This document shows, piece by piece, positions 1 to 8,083 of a stretch of 64,000 bases of DNA. Numbering within the stretch: the stretch's first letter is position 1; each line of letters begins with the position of its first letter. The notes beneath the pieces were generated by a model. The model did not search any database and had not been told where the DNA came from. It saw only the letters and a list, made by a program, of their open reading frames with translations. The stretch lies in assembly GCF_001676875.1 (NCBI RefSeq), contig NZ_JYKA01000005.1, positions 248,001-312,000 of the forward strand, in the 5' to 3' direction. The stretch comes from Chromobacterium subtsugae. GTDB lineage: Bacteria > Pseudomonadota > Gammaproteobacteria > Burkholderiales > Chromobacteriaceae. The translations under genes were made by a program, and so were the position numbers.

Positions 1-349
1 GGCTGACGCGGCGGCCCTCCAGCCGCAGGTTGAGCACCGTCAGCAGCGGCGTGACGAAGCAATCGTCCAGCACCTGCGCCTCCCGGCTCTCGGCGGCCGC
101 GCATAGGCTGAGGCGGCCCTGGGGGTCAACCTCCAGCCGCTGCCAGGCGCCGTTCCGCCGCCAGCCTCCGGCGCGCAGGGCGCGCCAGGCGAAATAGCCC
201 GCCGCCGGCAGGCTGAGCAGATAAGCCGGCGGCAGATAGCGCGACAGCAGCAGCGCGTAGGCCAGCCAGCTCGCCAGCACCAGCGCCAGCCACAGCCGCG
301 ACGGCCGCATGGCGACGGCGAACGGTTGCAGCAGCGGCCGGTCTCGCAT
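1..349 (-). CDS. YgfX-like small membrane protein (partial, 3' end outside window)
   Basis: Reading from the ATG at 349 towards the left edge gives at least 116 residues with no stop. Residues about 18-58 are two closely spaced hydrophobic stretches. A short polar domain follows, containing an LEVDPQGRLSL-type strand, which matches the layout of YgfX/CptA proteins (about 135 residues, two membrane helices and a small cytoplasmic domain). In that family the protein is linked to SdhE or to cell-division control; nothing here shows which. It lies 8 bases downstream of the next minus-strand gene and is probably co-transcribed with it. The family call is from topology and weak motif similarity only; the reading frame itself is well supported by codon use. 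Confidence 0.5.
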   Translation of the reverse strand, partial: MRDRPLLQPFAVAMRPSRLWLALVLASWLAYALLLSRYLPPAYLLSLPAAGYFAWRALRAGGWRRNGAWQRLEVDPQGRLSLCAAAESREAQVLDDCFVTPLLTVLNLRLEGRRVS

Positions 350-357
350 GCCGGGTG

Positions 358-714
358 TTACAGGTCATTGGCCGGGTGGTTGGTGATGTCGGCGTCGACG
401 CTGTCCATCACCATCGAATGGATCTCCACGTCGAACCATTCCCAGAAAGCCTTCAGCGACAGGTCTTTCGGCCATTTCGCCTCGTCCTCGTCCCAGGAGG
501 CGAGCTCCATCTTGAACAGCTGCTCGCTGATTTCGTCGATATGGGCGACGCCCTCTTCCGGCTCGACGAATTCCGGCAGCAGGATGGCGGTGCAGTCGCT
601 GCGCAGGCTGTCCAGCGTCAGATCGATCATGTCGGTGTCCGGCAGCTGGTTCAGCCAGTCCAGGAACGGTTGCTTGGGTTTGATGACGGCGACGGCGCGA
701 TCGACGAAGTACAT
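358..714 (-). CDS. Conserved hypothetical protein, 118 aa
   Basis: This is a soluble, strongly acidic protein of 118 residues with no signal peptide or membrane segment. It is rich in Asp, Glu and Trp (for example EWFDVEIHSMVMDSVDAD near the C-terminus) and begins MYFVDRAVAVIKPKQPF. I do not recognise a family and assign no function. It is the upstream partner of the YgfX-like gene, 8 bases away, and is transcribed divergently from uup. The short gap to uup must hold both promoters. The frame is preferred over the overlapping plus-strand frame because its composition and codon use are protein-like. Confidence 0.6.
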   Translation of the reverse strand: MYFVDRAVAVIKPKQPFLDWLNQLPDTDMIDLTLDSLRSDCTAILLPEFVEPEEGVAHIDEISEQLFKMELASWDEDEAKWPKDLSLKAFWEWFDVEIHSMVMDSVDADITNHPANDL

Positions 715-857
715 GGTGCGGCCTTTCTGGGCAAAACGATTTGGCGCGCATTGTATCAGTCCGCCCGCGGCTAGGCGACCCGTTTGCCTGCAGGGTTTGC
801 CGCCGCATGCCCGTGTTACACTATGCGCCGTTTTTCCTTATCGCTAGACACATAAAC

Positions 858-2786
858 ATGGCCCTCATCACCGTCGAGAAAGCTTGCCTGGCTTTCGGAC
901 ACCACGCGCTGCTGGACAATGTCGACTTTTCGCTGGAGCCCGGCGAAGTCATCGGCCTGATCGGCCGCAACGGCGCCGGCAAATCCTCCTTGCTCAAGAG
1001 CATCGCCGGCGCAGTGCAGCTGGACGACGGCCGCATCAACATCAAAGGCGACGTCAAGGTGGCCTATGTGCCGCAGGAGCCGGAATTCAACCTTGAGCAT
1101 ACCGTGTTCGAGGCGGTGGCCGAAGGCCTGGGCGACCTGAAGGCGCTGCTCACCGACTACCACCACATCACCCACCAGCTGACGCAGGCGGACGCCGACC
1201 ACGAACAGGCGCTGGCGCGGATGGAAAGCATCCAGCAGCAACTGGAAGCGCGAGACGGCTGGCAGTTCGACGCGCTGATCAGCTCGGTGCTCAGCCACCT
1301 GGAGTTGAATCCCGACGTGCGCATCGGCGCGCTGTCCGGTGGCTGGAAAAAGCGGGTGGCGCTGGCGCGCGCGCTGGCGTCCAAGCCCGACGTGCTGTTG
1401 CTGGACGAGCCGACCAACCACCTGGATGTGGCCGCCATCGAATGGCTGGAAGGCCTGATCAAGAATTTTGCCGGCAGCGTGCTCTTGATCACCCACGACC
1501 GCCGCTTCCTCGACAACGTCGCCAGCCGCATCGTCGAGCTGGACCGCGGCCTGCTGCGCAGCTATCCGGGCAGTTTCAGCGCCTACCAGACGCGCAAGGC
1601 CGAAGAGATGGCGGTAGAAGAAGAGCAGAACCGCATCTTCGACAAATTCCACGCCCAGGAAGAAGTGTGGATACGCAAGGGCATCGAGGCGCGCCGCACT
1701 CGCAACGAAGGCCGCGTGCGCCGGCTGGAGGCCATTCGCCGCGAACGCTCCTCGCGCCGCGAGCGCGTGGGCCAGGTGAATTTCCAGCTGGACGCCGGCG
1801 AGCGCTCCGGCAAGCTGGTGGCCGAGCTGGAGCACGTCAGCAAGGGCTTCGGCGATAAACAGCTGATCCGCGATTTCACCAGCCGCATCCTGCGCGGCGA
1901 CAAGATCGGCCTGATCGGGCCGAACGGCGCCGGCAAGACCACGCTGCTGAAGCTGATCCTGGGCGAGCTGCAGCCCGACGCCGGCGTGGTGAAACAGGGC
2001 TCCAAACTGGAGATCGCCTATTTCGACCAGTTCCGCGAGCAGCTGGACGAAGACATGAGCGTGGCCGATGTCATCAGCCAGGGCAACGACTTCGTCGAGA
2101 TCGGCGGCGCCAAAAAGCACGTGATGAGCTATCTGGAAGACTTCCTGTTCTCGCCGCAGCGCGCCAGAAGCCCGGTGAAGTCGCTGTCCGGCGGCGAGCG
2201 CAACCGCCTGCTGTTGGCGCGCCTGTTCACCCGCCCCGCCAATGTGCTGGTGCTGGACGAGCCGACCAACGACCTGGACATCGACACCCTGGAGTTGCTG
2301 GAAGACGTGATCGCCCAGTACTCCGGCACCGTGTTCCTGGTCAGCCACGACCGCGCCTTCCTCGACAACGTCGTCACCCAGGTGATCGCCTTCGAAGGCG
2401 CGGGCCGGCTGGAAGAATACCCGGGCGGCTACCAGGACTGGCAGGACACCCGCCAGCGCATGGCGGCGCTGGGCGCGGCGGACAAGCCCAAGGAAGCCGC
2501 GCCGGCCGCTGCCGCCGCGCCGGCGCGCCAGGACAAGCCCAAGGCCGCGCGCGGCAAGCTGTCCTACAACGAGGGACGCGAACTGGCGGCCTTGCCTGAC
2601 CAGATCAGCGCGCTGGAGGCGGAACAGGCCGAGCTGAACCAGCGCCTGCTCGACCCGAACTGCTACCGCGACACCCCGCGCGAAGCCGTGGCCTGGCAGC
2701 AGCGCATCGAGGAAATCGACGAGCTGCTGCTGGAGAAGCTGGCGCGCTGGGAAGAGCTGGAAGCCGCGCAGCAACGCACGCGCTGA
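858..2786 (+). CDS. uup: ABC-F family ATPase Uup
   Basis: This 642-residue protein has two ABC ATPase domains in tandem and no membrane domain, the ABC-F layout. Walker A motifs are GRNGAGKSS and GPNGAGKTT. The signature motifs are LSGGWKKRVALARAL and LSGGERNRLLLARL, and both Walker B motifs continue into LLLDEPTNHLD or LVLDEPTNDLD. A lysine- and alanine-rich linker leads to a C-terminal coiled-coil domain (KLSYNEGRELAALP onward), which distinguishes Uup from the other ABC-F proteins. Uup binds DNA and ribosomes and affects transposon excision and translation. The start at 858 (MALITVEKACLAFG) is chosen because family members begin with this strand; the open frame extends upstream to 741 without homologous-looking sequence. 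Confidence 0.93.
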   Translation: MALITVEKACLAFGHHALLDNVDFSLEPGEVIGLIGRNGAGKSSLLKSIAGAVQLDDGRINIKGDVKVAYVPQEPEFNLEHTVFEAVAEGLGDLKALLTDYHHITHQLTQADADHEQALARMESIQQQLEARDGWQFDALISSVLSHLELNPDVRIGALSGGWKKRVALARALASKPDVLLLDEPTNHLDVAAIEWLEGLIKNFAGSVLLITHDRRFLDNVASRIVELDRGLLRSYPGSFSAYQTRKAEEMAVEEEQNRIFDKFHAQEEVWIRKGIEARRTRNEGRVRRLEAIRRERSSRRERVGQVNFQLDAGERSGKLVAELEHVSKGFGDKQLIRDFTSRILRGDKIGLIGPNGAGKTTLLKLILGELQPDAGVVKQGSKLEIAYFDQFREQLDEDMSVADVISQGNDFVEIGGAKKHVMSYLEDFLFSPQRARSPVKSLSGGERNRLLLARLFTRPANVLVLDEPTNDLDIDTLELLEDVIAQYSGTVFLVSHDRAFLDNVVTQVIAFEGAGRLEEYPGGYQDWQDTRQRMAALGAADKPKEAAPAAAAAPARQDKPKAARGKLSYNEGRELAALPDQISALEAEQAELNQRLLDPNCYRDTPREAVAWQQRIEEIDELLLEKLARWEELEAAQQRTR

Positions 2787-2942
2787 GTCCGCCGCCTTTG
2801 CCGCGCGCCGGTGCATGAACTACACAAGTAGAAGACTGCAATACCGGACGCCGGCCGGCACGGGAGCGGACAGCGCTTTTCCCTGCCGCGCTGGCGCGCG
2901 CTGCGCCGCGGCGAAGCGGCTCTATCATCGGGGGCAAGGCGG

Positions 2943-3740
2943 ATGGGGTTCACACTCGCGGGCTGGCAAGGCAGGCGCGTCCGGGCTTGGCGCCTGGCCG
3001 CGTGGCTGGCGCTTGCCGCCGCCGCCGCGCACGGCGCGCCGCTGCGCGCTTGCGCCTCCGATATCGACTTCCCGCCCTTCGTGCTGACCTCCGGCTTCGC
3101 CGAAGGCGCGCAAAGCACCGGCCTCGCCATCAATGTGCTGCAGCGGGCGCTGCGGCGCGCCGGCCGCGAACCGGCGGTGGTGGAGCGGCTGCCCTGGCGC
3201 CGCTGCCGGGAGACGGTGGCCTACGGCCAGCGCGACATCGCCATCGGCGTGCCGACCCGGGAGCTGGACCCGCGGCGCTTCCGCGCCACCCAGGCTTTCG
3301 CTTCCGTCCACCTGCTCTATTTCTATTCGGCCAAACGCCATCCCGAAGCCCCACCGCTGCGCACGCTGGCCGACCTCCGGCGCTACACCGTCTGCGGGCT
3401 GCTGGGCAGCCGCCTCGACGCTTTCGGCATCGCGCCCGAGCATCAGGACACCGGCTCGAAAAACGAGCGCAGCGCCATCGTCAAAGTCATCGAAGGCCGC
3501 TGCGACCTGTTCATCGAAGTCAGCGAAGTGATAGACAGCCTGTCCGCGCACGACGCGGAGCTGCGCGACTTGTTCAACGCTTCCGCCATCCGCCGCGCCG
3601 CCTTGCCCGGCAACACGCCCACCGGCCTGCATTTCGAATTCAGCCGCGCGCTGAAGGACGCCCCGGCGCTGCAGCGCTCGTTCGACGCCACCATCCAGGA
3701 CCTGATCCGCAACGGCGAAATGACGCGGATGACGCCCTAG
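2943..3740 (+). CDS. Periplasmic solute-binding protein, family 3 type
   Basis: The protein has 265 residues, with a signal peptide near residues 15-33 (LAAWLALAAAAAHGAP) and then a bacterial extracellular solute-binding protein family 3 fold (LRACASDIDFPPFV, followed by INVLQRALRRAG and the LADLRRYTVCGLLGS hinge strand). Such proteins normally bind amino acids or similar polar solutes. No permease or ATPase gene is next to it, so it may be an orphan receptor or serve a distant transporter; the ligand cannot be named. A purine-rich GGGGGCAAGGCGG sequence precedes the ATG. The gene is convergent with the next binding protein, whose stop lies only 4 bases away. Confidence 0.75.
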   Translation: MGFTLAGWQGRRVRAWRLAAWLALAAAAAHGAPLRACASDIDFPPFVLTSGFAEGAQSTGLAINVLQRALRRAGREPAVVERLPWRRCRETVAYGQRDIAIGVPTRELDPRRFRATQAFASVHLLYFYSAKRHPEAPPLRTLADLRRYTVCGLLGSRLDAFGIAPEHQDTGSKNERSAIVKVIEGRCDLFIEVSEVIDSLSAHDAELRDLFNASAIRRAALPGNTPTGLHFEFSRALKDAPALQRSFDATIQDLIRNGEMTRMTP

Positions 3741-3744
3741 CCGC

Positions 3745-4737
3745 TCACTTGCCCGCCCTGCCGAACACCGTCCGCGCCGCGATCGGCATCAACTGGTCTA
3801 CGTTGCGGCCGGTGGCCACCAGGATGGGCACCAGAATTTCCTTCGCCGGCTGGTGGCCGCGTAGCGAGGACAGCAGCGCCCCGGCGGCGGTGCTGCCCAT
3901 CAGATAAGGCTGCTGCATGCCGACCGCGATCAAGTCGCCGCTTTTCAGCAGACGCGCGACCTCTGGCATCGCGTCGAACGAAACCAGCAGCACCTGCCCG
4001 CTCTTGCCGGCCTCGCGTATCGCCCGCATCGCCCCCTCCACCGGCTGATCGGTTTCGATGAAAAATCCGCGCATCTTCGGCCTCGCCGCGAGAATCTCCC
4101 TGACATAGCGGTAACTTTCCTCGGCCGAGTAGTCCTTCATCTGCCGCAACGCGGCTTCGGACGCGAAGCCGGCATCCTTCATCGCGTCGCGGAAGCCGTC
4201 GGTGCGGTCCTGGCCGTTTTTGCGCGTCAGCTCTATCGTGATCATGCCGTAGCTGGCGCCAGTCCAGCCGCGCGATTTCAGCGCCGCCGCCAACTCTGAG
4301 CCGACATCGTAAGCGCCGCGGTAATTGTCCGACTTGACGAAGCTGACGTAGTCGCCGCCATTGCTGCCGATATCGGCGATGGCGATGGGAGTGTTGGCCT
4401 TTTTCGCCAGCCTCAGCGCGTCTTCCGCCGATTTGCTGTTGGTCGGCGAAATCACGATGCCCGCCGCCCGCCGCTCTATCGCCTGGCGCACATTCGCCAG
4501 CTGCGCATCCGCGCTGAGCTTGCTGTCCAGCATCGAAAACGTGTATCCGCCGGATTCGGCCGCGGCCCTGACGCCCTTGCCGACCGTGTCCCAGAACGGC
4601 AGATCGGCCTTGGCGGCGATGTAGACGATTTCCGCCGCCATCGCCGGCGCCGCCGCCAGGCCAATGGACAAGGCCAGGGCCGCCAGCTTGGCCAGCCAGG
4701 CGGAGCCACGCGCGCATCTTGCTGCTTTGCCACTCAT
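3745..4737 (-). CDS. Periplasmic sugar-binding-type protein (LacI-like fold)
   Basis: A 330-residue exported protein with a signal peptide ending ...AAAPAMAAE. The mature part is a type I periplasmic binding protein of the ribose/galactose group: EIVYIAAKADLPFWDTVGKG at the start, then GIVISPTNSKSAEDALRLA and a second lobe with LLVSFDAMPEVARLL and GSTAAGALL. The usual ligands are pentoses, hexoses or autoinducer-like sugars. No ABC permease or ATPase neighbours it, so its partner is unknown. The start at 4737 has GGGGAG 7-8 bases upstream; an in-frame ATG at 4770 would add 11 residues ahead of the signal peptide and is less likely. Confidence 0.75.
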   Translation of the reverse strand: MSGKAARCARGSAWLAKLAALALSIGLAAAPAMAAEIVYIAAKADLPFWDTVGKGVRAAAESGGYTFSMLDSKLSADAQLANVRQAIERRAAGIVISPTNSKSAEDALRLAKKANTPIAIADIGSNGGDYVSFVKSDNYRGAYDVGSELAAALKSRGWTGASYGMITIELTRKNGQDRTDGFRDAMKDAGFASEAALRQMKDYSAEESYRYVREILAARPKMRGFFIETDQPVEGAMRAIREAGKSGQVLLVSFDAMPEVARLLKSGDLIAVGMQQPYLMGSTAAGALLSSLRGHQPAKEILVPILVATGRNVDQLMPIAARTVFGRAGK

Positions 4738-5040
4738 CTCGATTCTCCCCGAACCCTGCCATATCTCCATTCTAGTTTGCCCGGCGCGCTCGGCAGCGTT
4801 GATGCGGCGCTTCAGGCCATGGGCATCGCCCAGTCACAGGTCATCGCAATTTGCCGCCAGGATTTACATAGGCTTAACGGCGGGCCGGCGGACTCGCGCT
4901 ATACTTTCGGCAAAGCGTTGGTCCTGGCTCCCCCGCGGAACAGTCAAGACACGCCAGCCATGCCCGTTCATGCGGCCGCGCCGCCAGATCGCGCAGAAAT
5001 CGCCAAGCGCCGCATGAACCTGACAGGAGTCCAAGCCTCG
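4738..5040. other. Divergent intergenic region, 303 bp
   Basis: This separates the minus-strand sugar-binding protein gene from the plus-strand NlpC/P60 gene and must hold both promoters. A TATACT hexamer at 4900-4905 could be a -10 element for the plus-strand gene, but I see no good -35 at the right distance. Open frames crossing the region lack protein-like composition. No repeat or RNA gene was seen. Confidence 0.4.
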
Positions 5041-5610
5041 ATGAAAGAAGATTTACCGATCGAAACCGGCCCAAGCCGCCGCCGTTTGCTGCAGAGCGCG
5101 GCATTGGCCGGCCTCGCTGCCCTGCTCGCCGCCTGCGGCACCACCCCGCCGCAGAAAACCAGCCAGCGCCCGCCCTACCGCCCCGGCAAACCCGGAGGCG
5201 ATGTCTCGCTCTCCAATCTGCAGGCGGATGGCAACGGCCGTGAAATCCTGCTGTACACCATAGGCTTGCTGGATGGCGGTTACCAGTTCGGCGGCAATAA
5301 CCCGGAAGCCGGCCTCGACTGCAGCGGCATGGTCAGCTACATCTATCAAAACGCCGTCGGCATCAAGCTGCCGCATAACGCCGCCAAGATCGCCGGCCTC
5401 GCCCGGCCCATCCCGGACAGCCAGATGCAGGTCGGCGACCTAGTGTTCTTCAACACCATGAGCCGCCCGTTTTCGCATATGGGCATCTTCATCGGCGACG
5501 GCAAGTTCGTCCATGCGCCGCGCACCAACAGCACCATACGCGTGGCCCGTCTGGACAATGTCTACTTCGCGCCCCGCTACGAAGGCGCCCGCACCGTATT
5601 GCGCACCTGA
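5041..5610 (+). CDS. NlpC/P60 family cell-wall peptidase, lipoprotein
   Basis: The product has 189 residues. A twin-arginine-like lipoprotein signal (SRRRLLQSAALAGLAALLAAC) ends in a lipobox with the acylated cysteine about residue 32. The catalytic domain carries the NlpC/P60 triad: Cys in LDCSGMVSYIYQ, His in SHMGIFIGDG and the third polar residue in FVHAPRT. These enzymes cut gamma-D-Glu-diaminopimelate bonds in peptidoglycan peptides. An AGGAG lies 10 bases before this ATG, and the signal begins shortly after it, so longer upstream frames are rejected. The gene stands alone. The arginine pair may only be the positive n-region; Tat export is an inference. Confidence 0.85.
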   Translation: MKEDLPIETGPSRRRLLQSAALAGLAALLAACGTTPPQKTSQRPPYRPGKPGGDVSLSNLQADGNGREILLYTIGLLDGGYQFGGNNPEAGLDCSGMVSYIYQNAVGIKLPHNAAKIAGLARPIPDSQMQVGDLVFFNTMSRPFSHMGIFIGDGKFVHAPRTNSTIRVARLDNVYFAPRYEGARTVLRT

Positions 5611-5897
5611 ATCTGGCCGCCATTCGGCCCGGGATGCAAAACGTGGCGCTGTCGGGAACAATCGCCCTCCCTGCCGCGTATATCCTGCTGGGAGCGAGAC
5701 ATCATTACCGCTCCTCCGCCCGCCCTGTCATGCCTCATGCATGGGCAGCGCCAGTCCTGGCTTCTCTCTCCCGGAGCGCCAGGACGACGCGCTACGCCAG
5801 CCGTGGGCGCTGCCCCAGAGCGATCCGGTGCCCGCAGATGTAAGCCCGGAATGGCTGTGATAAGCTGCCGCATCCACAATGCATTCCGCGACCCGCA
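5611..5897. other. Intergenic region before dapF, 287 bp
   Basis: Nothing protein-like was found between the NlpC/P60 gene and dapF. It contains no convincing terminator or promoter pair. The imperfect palindrome around 5730-5745 (CATGCCTCATGCATGG) is the only visible symmetry. Confidence 0.3.
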
Positions 5898-6728
5898 ATG
5901 AAACTGAAATTCAGCAAGATGCACGGCCTGGGCAACGACTTCATGGTCATCGATGGCGTCAGGCAGGCCGTGGCGCTCACGCCGGAGCGCATCCGCCAAC
6001 TAGGCGATCGTCAGATGGGCATAGGCTTTGATCAGCTGCTGCTGGTGGAGGCCCCGCGCGAGGTCGGCCATGATTTCCGTTACCGCATCTTCAACAACGA
6101 CGGCGGCGAGGTCGAGCAATGCGGCAACGGCTCGCGCTGCTTCGTCAAATTCGTCTGCGACGAGGGGTTGAGCGACAAGTCCGGGATCGCGGTGGAAACC
6201 GCGCGCGGCGTGATCCGCCCCGAATATCTGGGCGACGGCATGGCCCGGGTGGACATGGGCGTGCCCCGCTTCGCGCCCGTAGACATCCCCTTCATCGCCG
6301 AACAGGAAGCGCTGAGCTATCCGCTTGAGCTGGAAGACGGCCCATGCGTCGTCAGCGTCGCCTCGATGGGCAACCCCCACGCCGTGCAGCTGGTGGATGA
6401 CGTGGACACCGCCCCGGTGGCGGCCATCGGCCCGCAAGTGGAAAGCCACCCGCGCTTCCCCGAGCGCGTCAATGCCGGCTTCATGCAGATCGTCTCGCGC
6501 GGCGAGGTCCGCCTGCGCGTCTACGAGCGCGGCGCCGGCGAAACCCTGGCCTGCGGCACCGGCGCCTGCGCCGCGGTGGTGAGCGGCATCCGCCTGGGCC
6601 TGCTGGACGCGCGCGTGCTGGTCCACGCCCGCGGCGGCGACATGGTGATCGAATGGGCCGGCGCTGGCTGCCCGGTGATCATGACCGGCCCCGCCGTCAC
6701 GGTTTTTCAGGGCGAGATAGAACTTTAA
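5898..6728 (+). CDS. dapF: Diaminopimelate epimerase
   Basis: The protein has 276 residues, the usual DapF length. It interconverts LL- and meso-diaminopimelate in lysine and peptidoglycan synthesis, in the cytoplasm. Both catalytic cysteines are present: one in [14 protein letters not shown], the other in [14 protein letters not shown]. The N-terminal [19 protein letters not shown] and the [10 protein letters not shown] strand are also typical. It is followed 54 bases later by a DUF484 gene, the common dapF-DUF484 order of proteobacteria. Confidence 0.97.
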   Translation: MKLKFSKMHGLGNDFMVIDGVRQAVALTPERIRQLGDRQMGIGFDQLLLVEAPREVGHDFRYRIFNNDGGEVEQCGNGSRCFVKFVCDEGLSDKSGIAVETARGVIRPEYLGDGMARVDMGVPRFAPVDIPFIAEQEALSYPLELEDGPCVVSVASMGNPHAVQLVDDVDTAPVAAIGPQVESHPRFPERVNAGFMQIVSRGEVRLRVYERGAGETLACGTGACAAVVSGIRLGLLDARVLVHARGGDMVIEWAGAGCPVIMTGPAVTVFQGEIEL

Positions 6729-6782
6729 CGCCCTTAGAGACACCAACCCCACTAGCCGCATCATTTCGAAAGGACAAGGCAG

Positions 6783-7433
6783 ATGCACAGCGAACAGGTT
6801 CTGGCTTTTCTCGATGAACACCCCGACTTCCTGCAGCAGCATGCCGCTCGCCTCAACCTGCAGGCCGCGCCGCAGAACGGCGAACGGGTGGTGTCCTTTG
6901 TCGAGCGCCAGTTGCTGGAGCTCAAGGACCAGAATCGCCAACTGGAAGCGCAGCTGCAGCAGCTGGTCGAGCGCGCGCAGACCAACGAGCGCACTGTCGC
7001 ACGGCTGCACCGCCTGACGCTGGGCCTGCTGGCCAGCCGCGAGCTGAAGCCGCAAATCGAGGCGCTCAAGCGCAGCCTGCACCAGGAGTTTCAGCTGGAC
7101 CGCGTCGCGCTGAGGCTGTGGCACCCGGCGGCGGAAAGCGAGGCCGGGCATTACAACGCGCAGAACGACGTGCAAGGGCTGGCGCGCAATCTCACCACGC
7201 CCTACTGCGGCCCCTATGTCAACGACGAGGTGATGAGCTGGTTCCCCGCCACCCCCGTGCTGCAGTCATTCGCCCAGGTGGCGCTGCGCGGATCGGACGG
7301 CCAGGCTTTCGGCCTGCTGGTGCTCGCCAGCGACGATGCGCAGCGCTTCACCTTCGACATGCATACCCAGTACCTAAGCCAGATCGGCGAAGTCCTGTCC
7401 GCCGCCCTGCTGGGCGCGCTGGAGGCTAAATGA
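6783..7433 (+). CDS. DUF484 family protein
   Basis: A cytoplasmic protein of 216 residues. It opens with VLAFLDEHPDFLQQH, the hallmark of DUF484, then a coiled-coil stretch (residues about 38-75, rich in Gln, Leu and Glu) and a GAF-like C-terminal half. DUF484 genes usually sit between dapF and xerC; the molecular role is unknown. AAAGGACAAGGCAG upstream supplies the ribosome binding site. Its TGA overlaps the ATG of the next gene by four bases (ATGA), so the two are translationally coupled. Confidence 0.9.
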   Translation: MHSEQVLAFLDEHPDFLQQHAARLNLQAAPQNGERVVSFVERQLLELKDQNRQLEAQLQQLVERAQTNERTVARLHRLTLGLLASRELKPQIEALKRSLHQEFQLDRVALRLWHPAAESEAGHYNAQNDVQGLARNLTTPYCGPYVNDEVMSWFPATPVLQSFAQVALRGSDGQAFGLLVLASDDAQRFTFDMHTQYLSQIGEVLSAALLGALEAK

Positions 7434-7999
7434 CGGCAACGCCGGTCGGAGTATCGCTGCTGCTGGTCGTGCTGCTGTTCTTCCTGCATGCCTCATGGCG
7501 GCTGATCGCCAGCCGCAGCGGCAGCGCCATCGCCTGCTTTCTGGCCGCTTACGTGATGCTGGCGGCCCTGCTGAACTGCCACCCCGAGCCTATCTCGTTG
7601 ACCCCGCTGCTGCTGCCCTTCATCTACGCCTATGCTTGGCTGGGCATCGCCGCGGCGCTGTGGGCGGCGGTGATGATGCGGGTGACGCGCAAGGCGCTGC
7701 TGTTTCCGGGGCAAGACAAACGGCTGGCCGCGCTGTTCTCCAGCCAGCTGGCTTTGCATGTCGGCGTGTTTGGCCTGTCGCCGTGGCTGGATTGGCGGCC
7801 GCTGGCCGCTTACGCGATGGCGCCGCCGCTTCTGGCCTTCGTCAGCTACTTCGCCTATCGCGCGCAGCTGTTGGCCATGCGCCGGCGGGAGGATTGCGGC
7901 GCGTCTTGGGTATCCTGGGGCGCCATGTGCCTGTTGTTGCCGTTGATCCTGATGTGGCTGGCGCAATGGCTGACTCCCGCCATCCTGGATCTGACCTGA
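7430..7999 (+). CDS. Hypothetical multi-pass membrane protein, 189 aa
   Basis: The product is very hydrophobic, with about six predicted membrane segments: residues near 8-22, 30-48, 60-85, 100-120, 125-145 and 165-185. I do not recognise a domain and assign no function. It starts inside the stop of the DUF484 gene (ATGA overlap), so it is almost certainly in that operon. The position after dapF-DUF484 is normally taken by the recombinase gene xerC, which is absent here. A hairpin follows at 8026-8052. Confidence 0.65.
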   Translation: MTATPVGVSLLLVVLLFFLHASWRLIASRSGSAIACFLAAYVMLAALLNCHPEPISLTPLLLPFIYAYAWLGIAAALWAAVMMRVTRKALLFPGQDKRLAALFSSQLALHVGVFGLSPWLDWRPLAAYAMAPPLLAFVSYFAYRAQLLAMRRREDCGASWVSWGAMCLLLPLILMWLAQWLTPAILDLT

Positions 8000-8025
8000 T
8001 CTGCCCCATGCCCCTGGGCATGAGA

Positions 8026-8052
8026 AAGCGGCGCCGATTTTCGGGGCCGCTT
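8026..8052. terminator. Hairpin between convergent genes
   Basis: AAGCGGC pairs with GCCGCTT, and an inner CCGA/TCGG stem surrounds a TTT loop with one mismatch. A second small hairpin (CATGCCC-CT-GGGCATG, 8008-8023) precedes it. It lies between two convergent genes and could end transcription from both sides, although the T-runs are short on each strand. Confidence 0.5.
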
Positions 8053-8083
8053 GCGTTTGGACTCCGTTTCCGGCGCCGCGCGT

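Noticed and set aside
816-2816. Long open frame on the minus strand (about 666 codons) opposite uup
   Set aside because: It mirrors the GC-rich codon pattern of uup, which has complete ABC-F motifs. The opposing frame is full of Leu, Gln, Ala and Val without any domain.
5700-5830. Short frames between the NlpC/P60 gene and dapF
   Set aside because: No ribosome binding site and unlike-protein composition.
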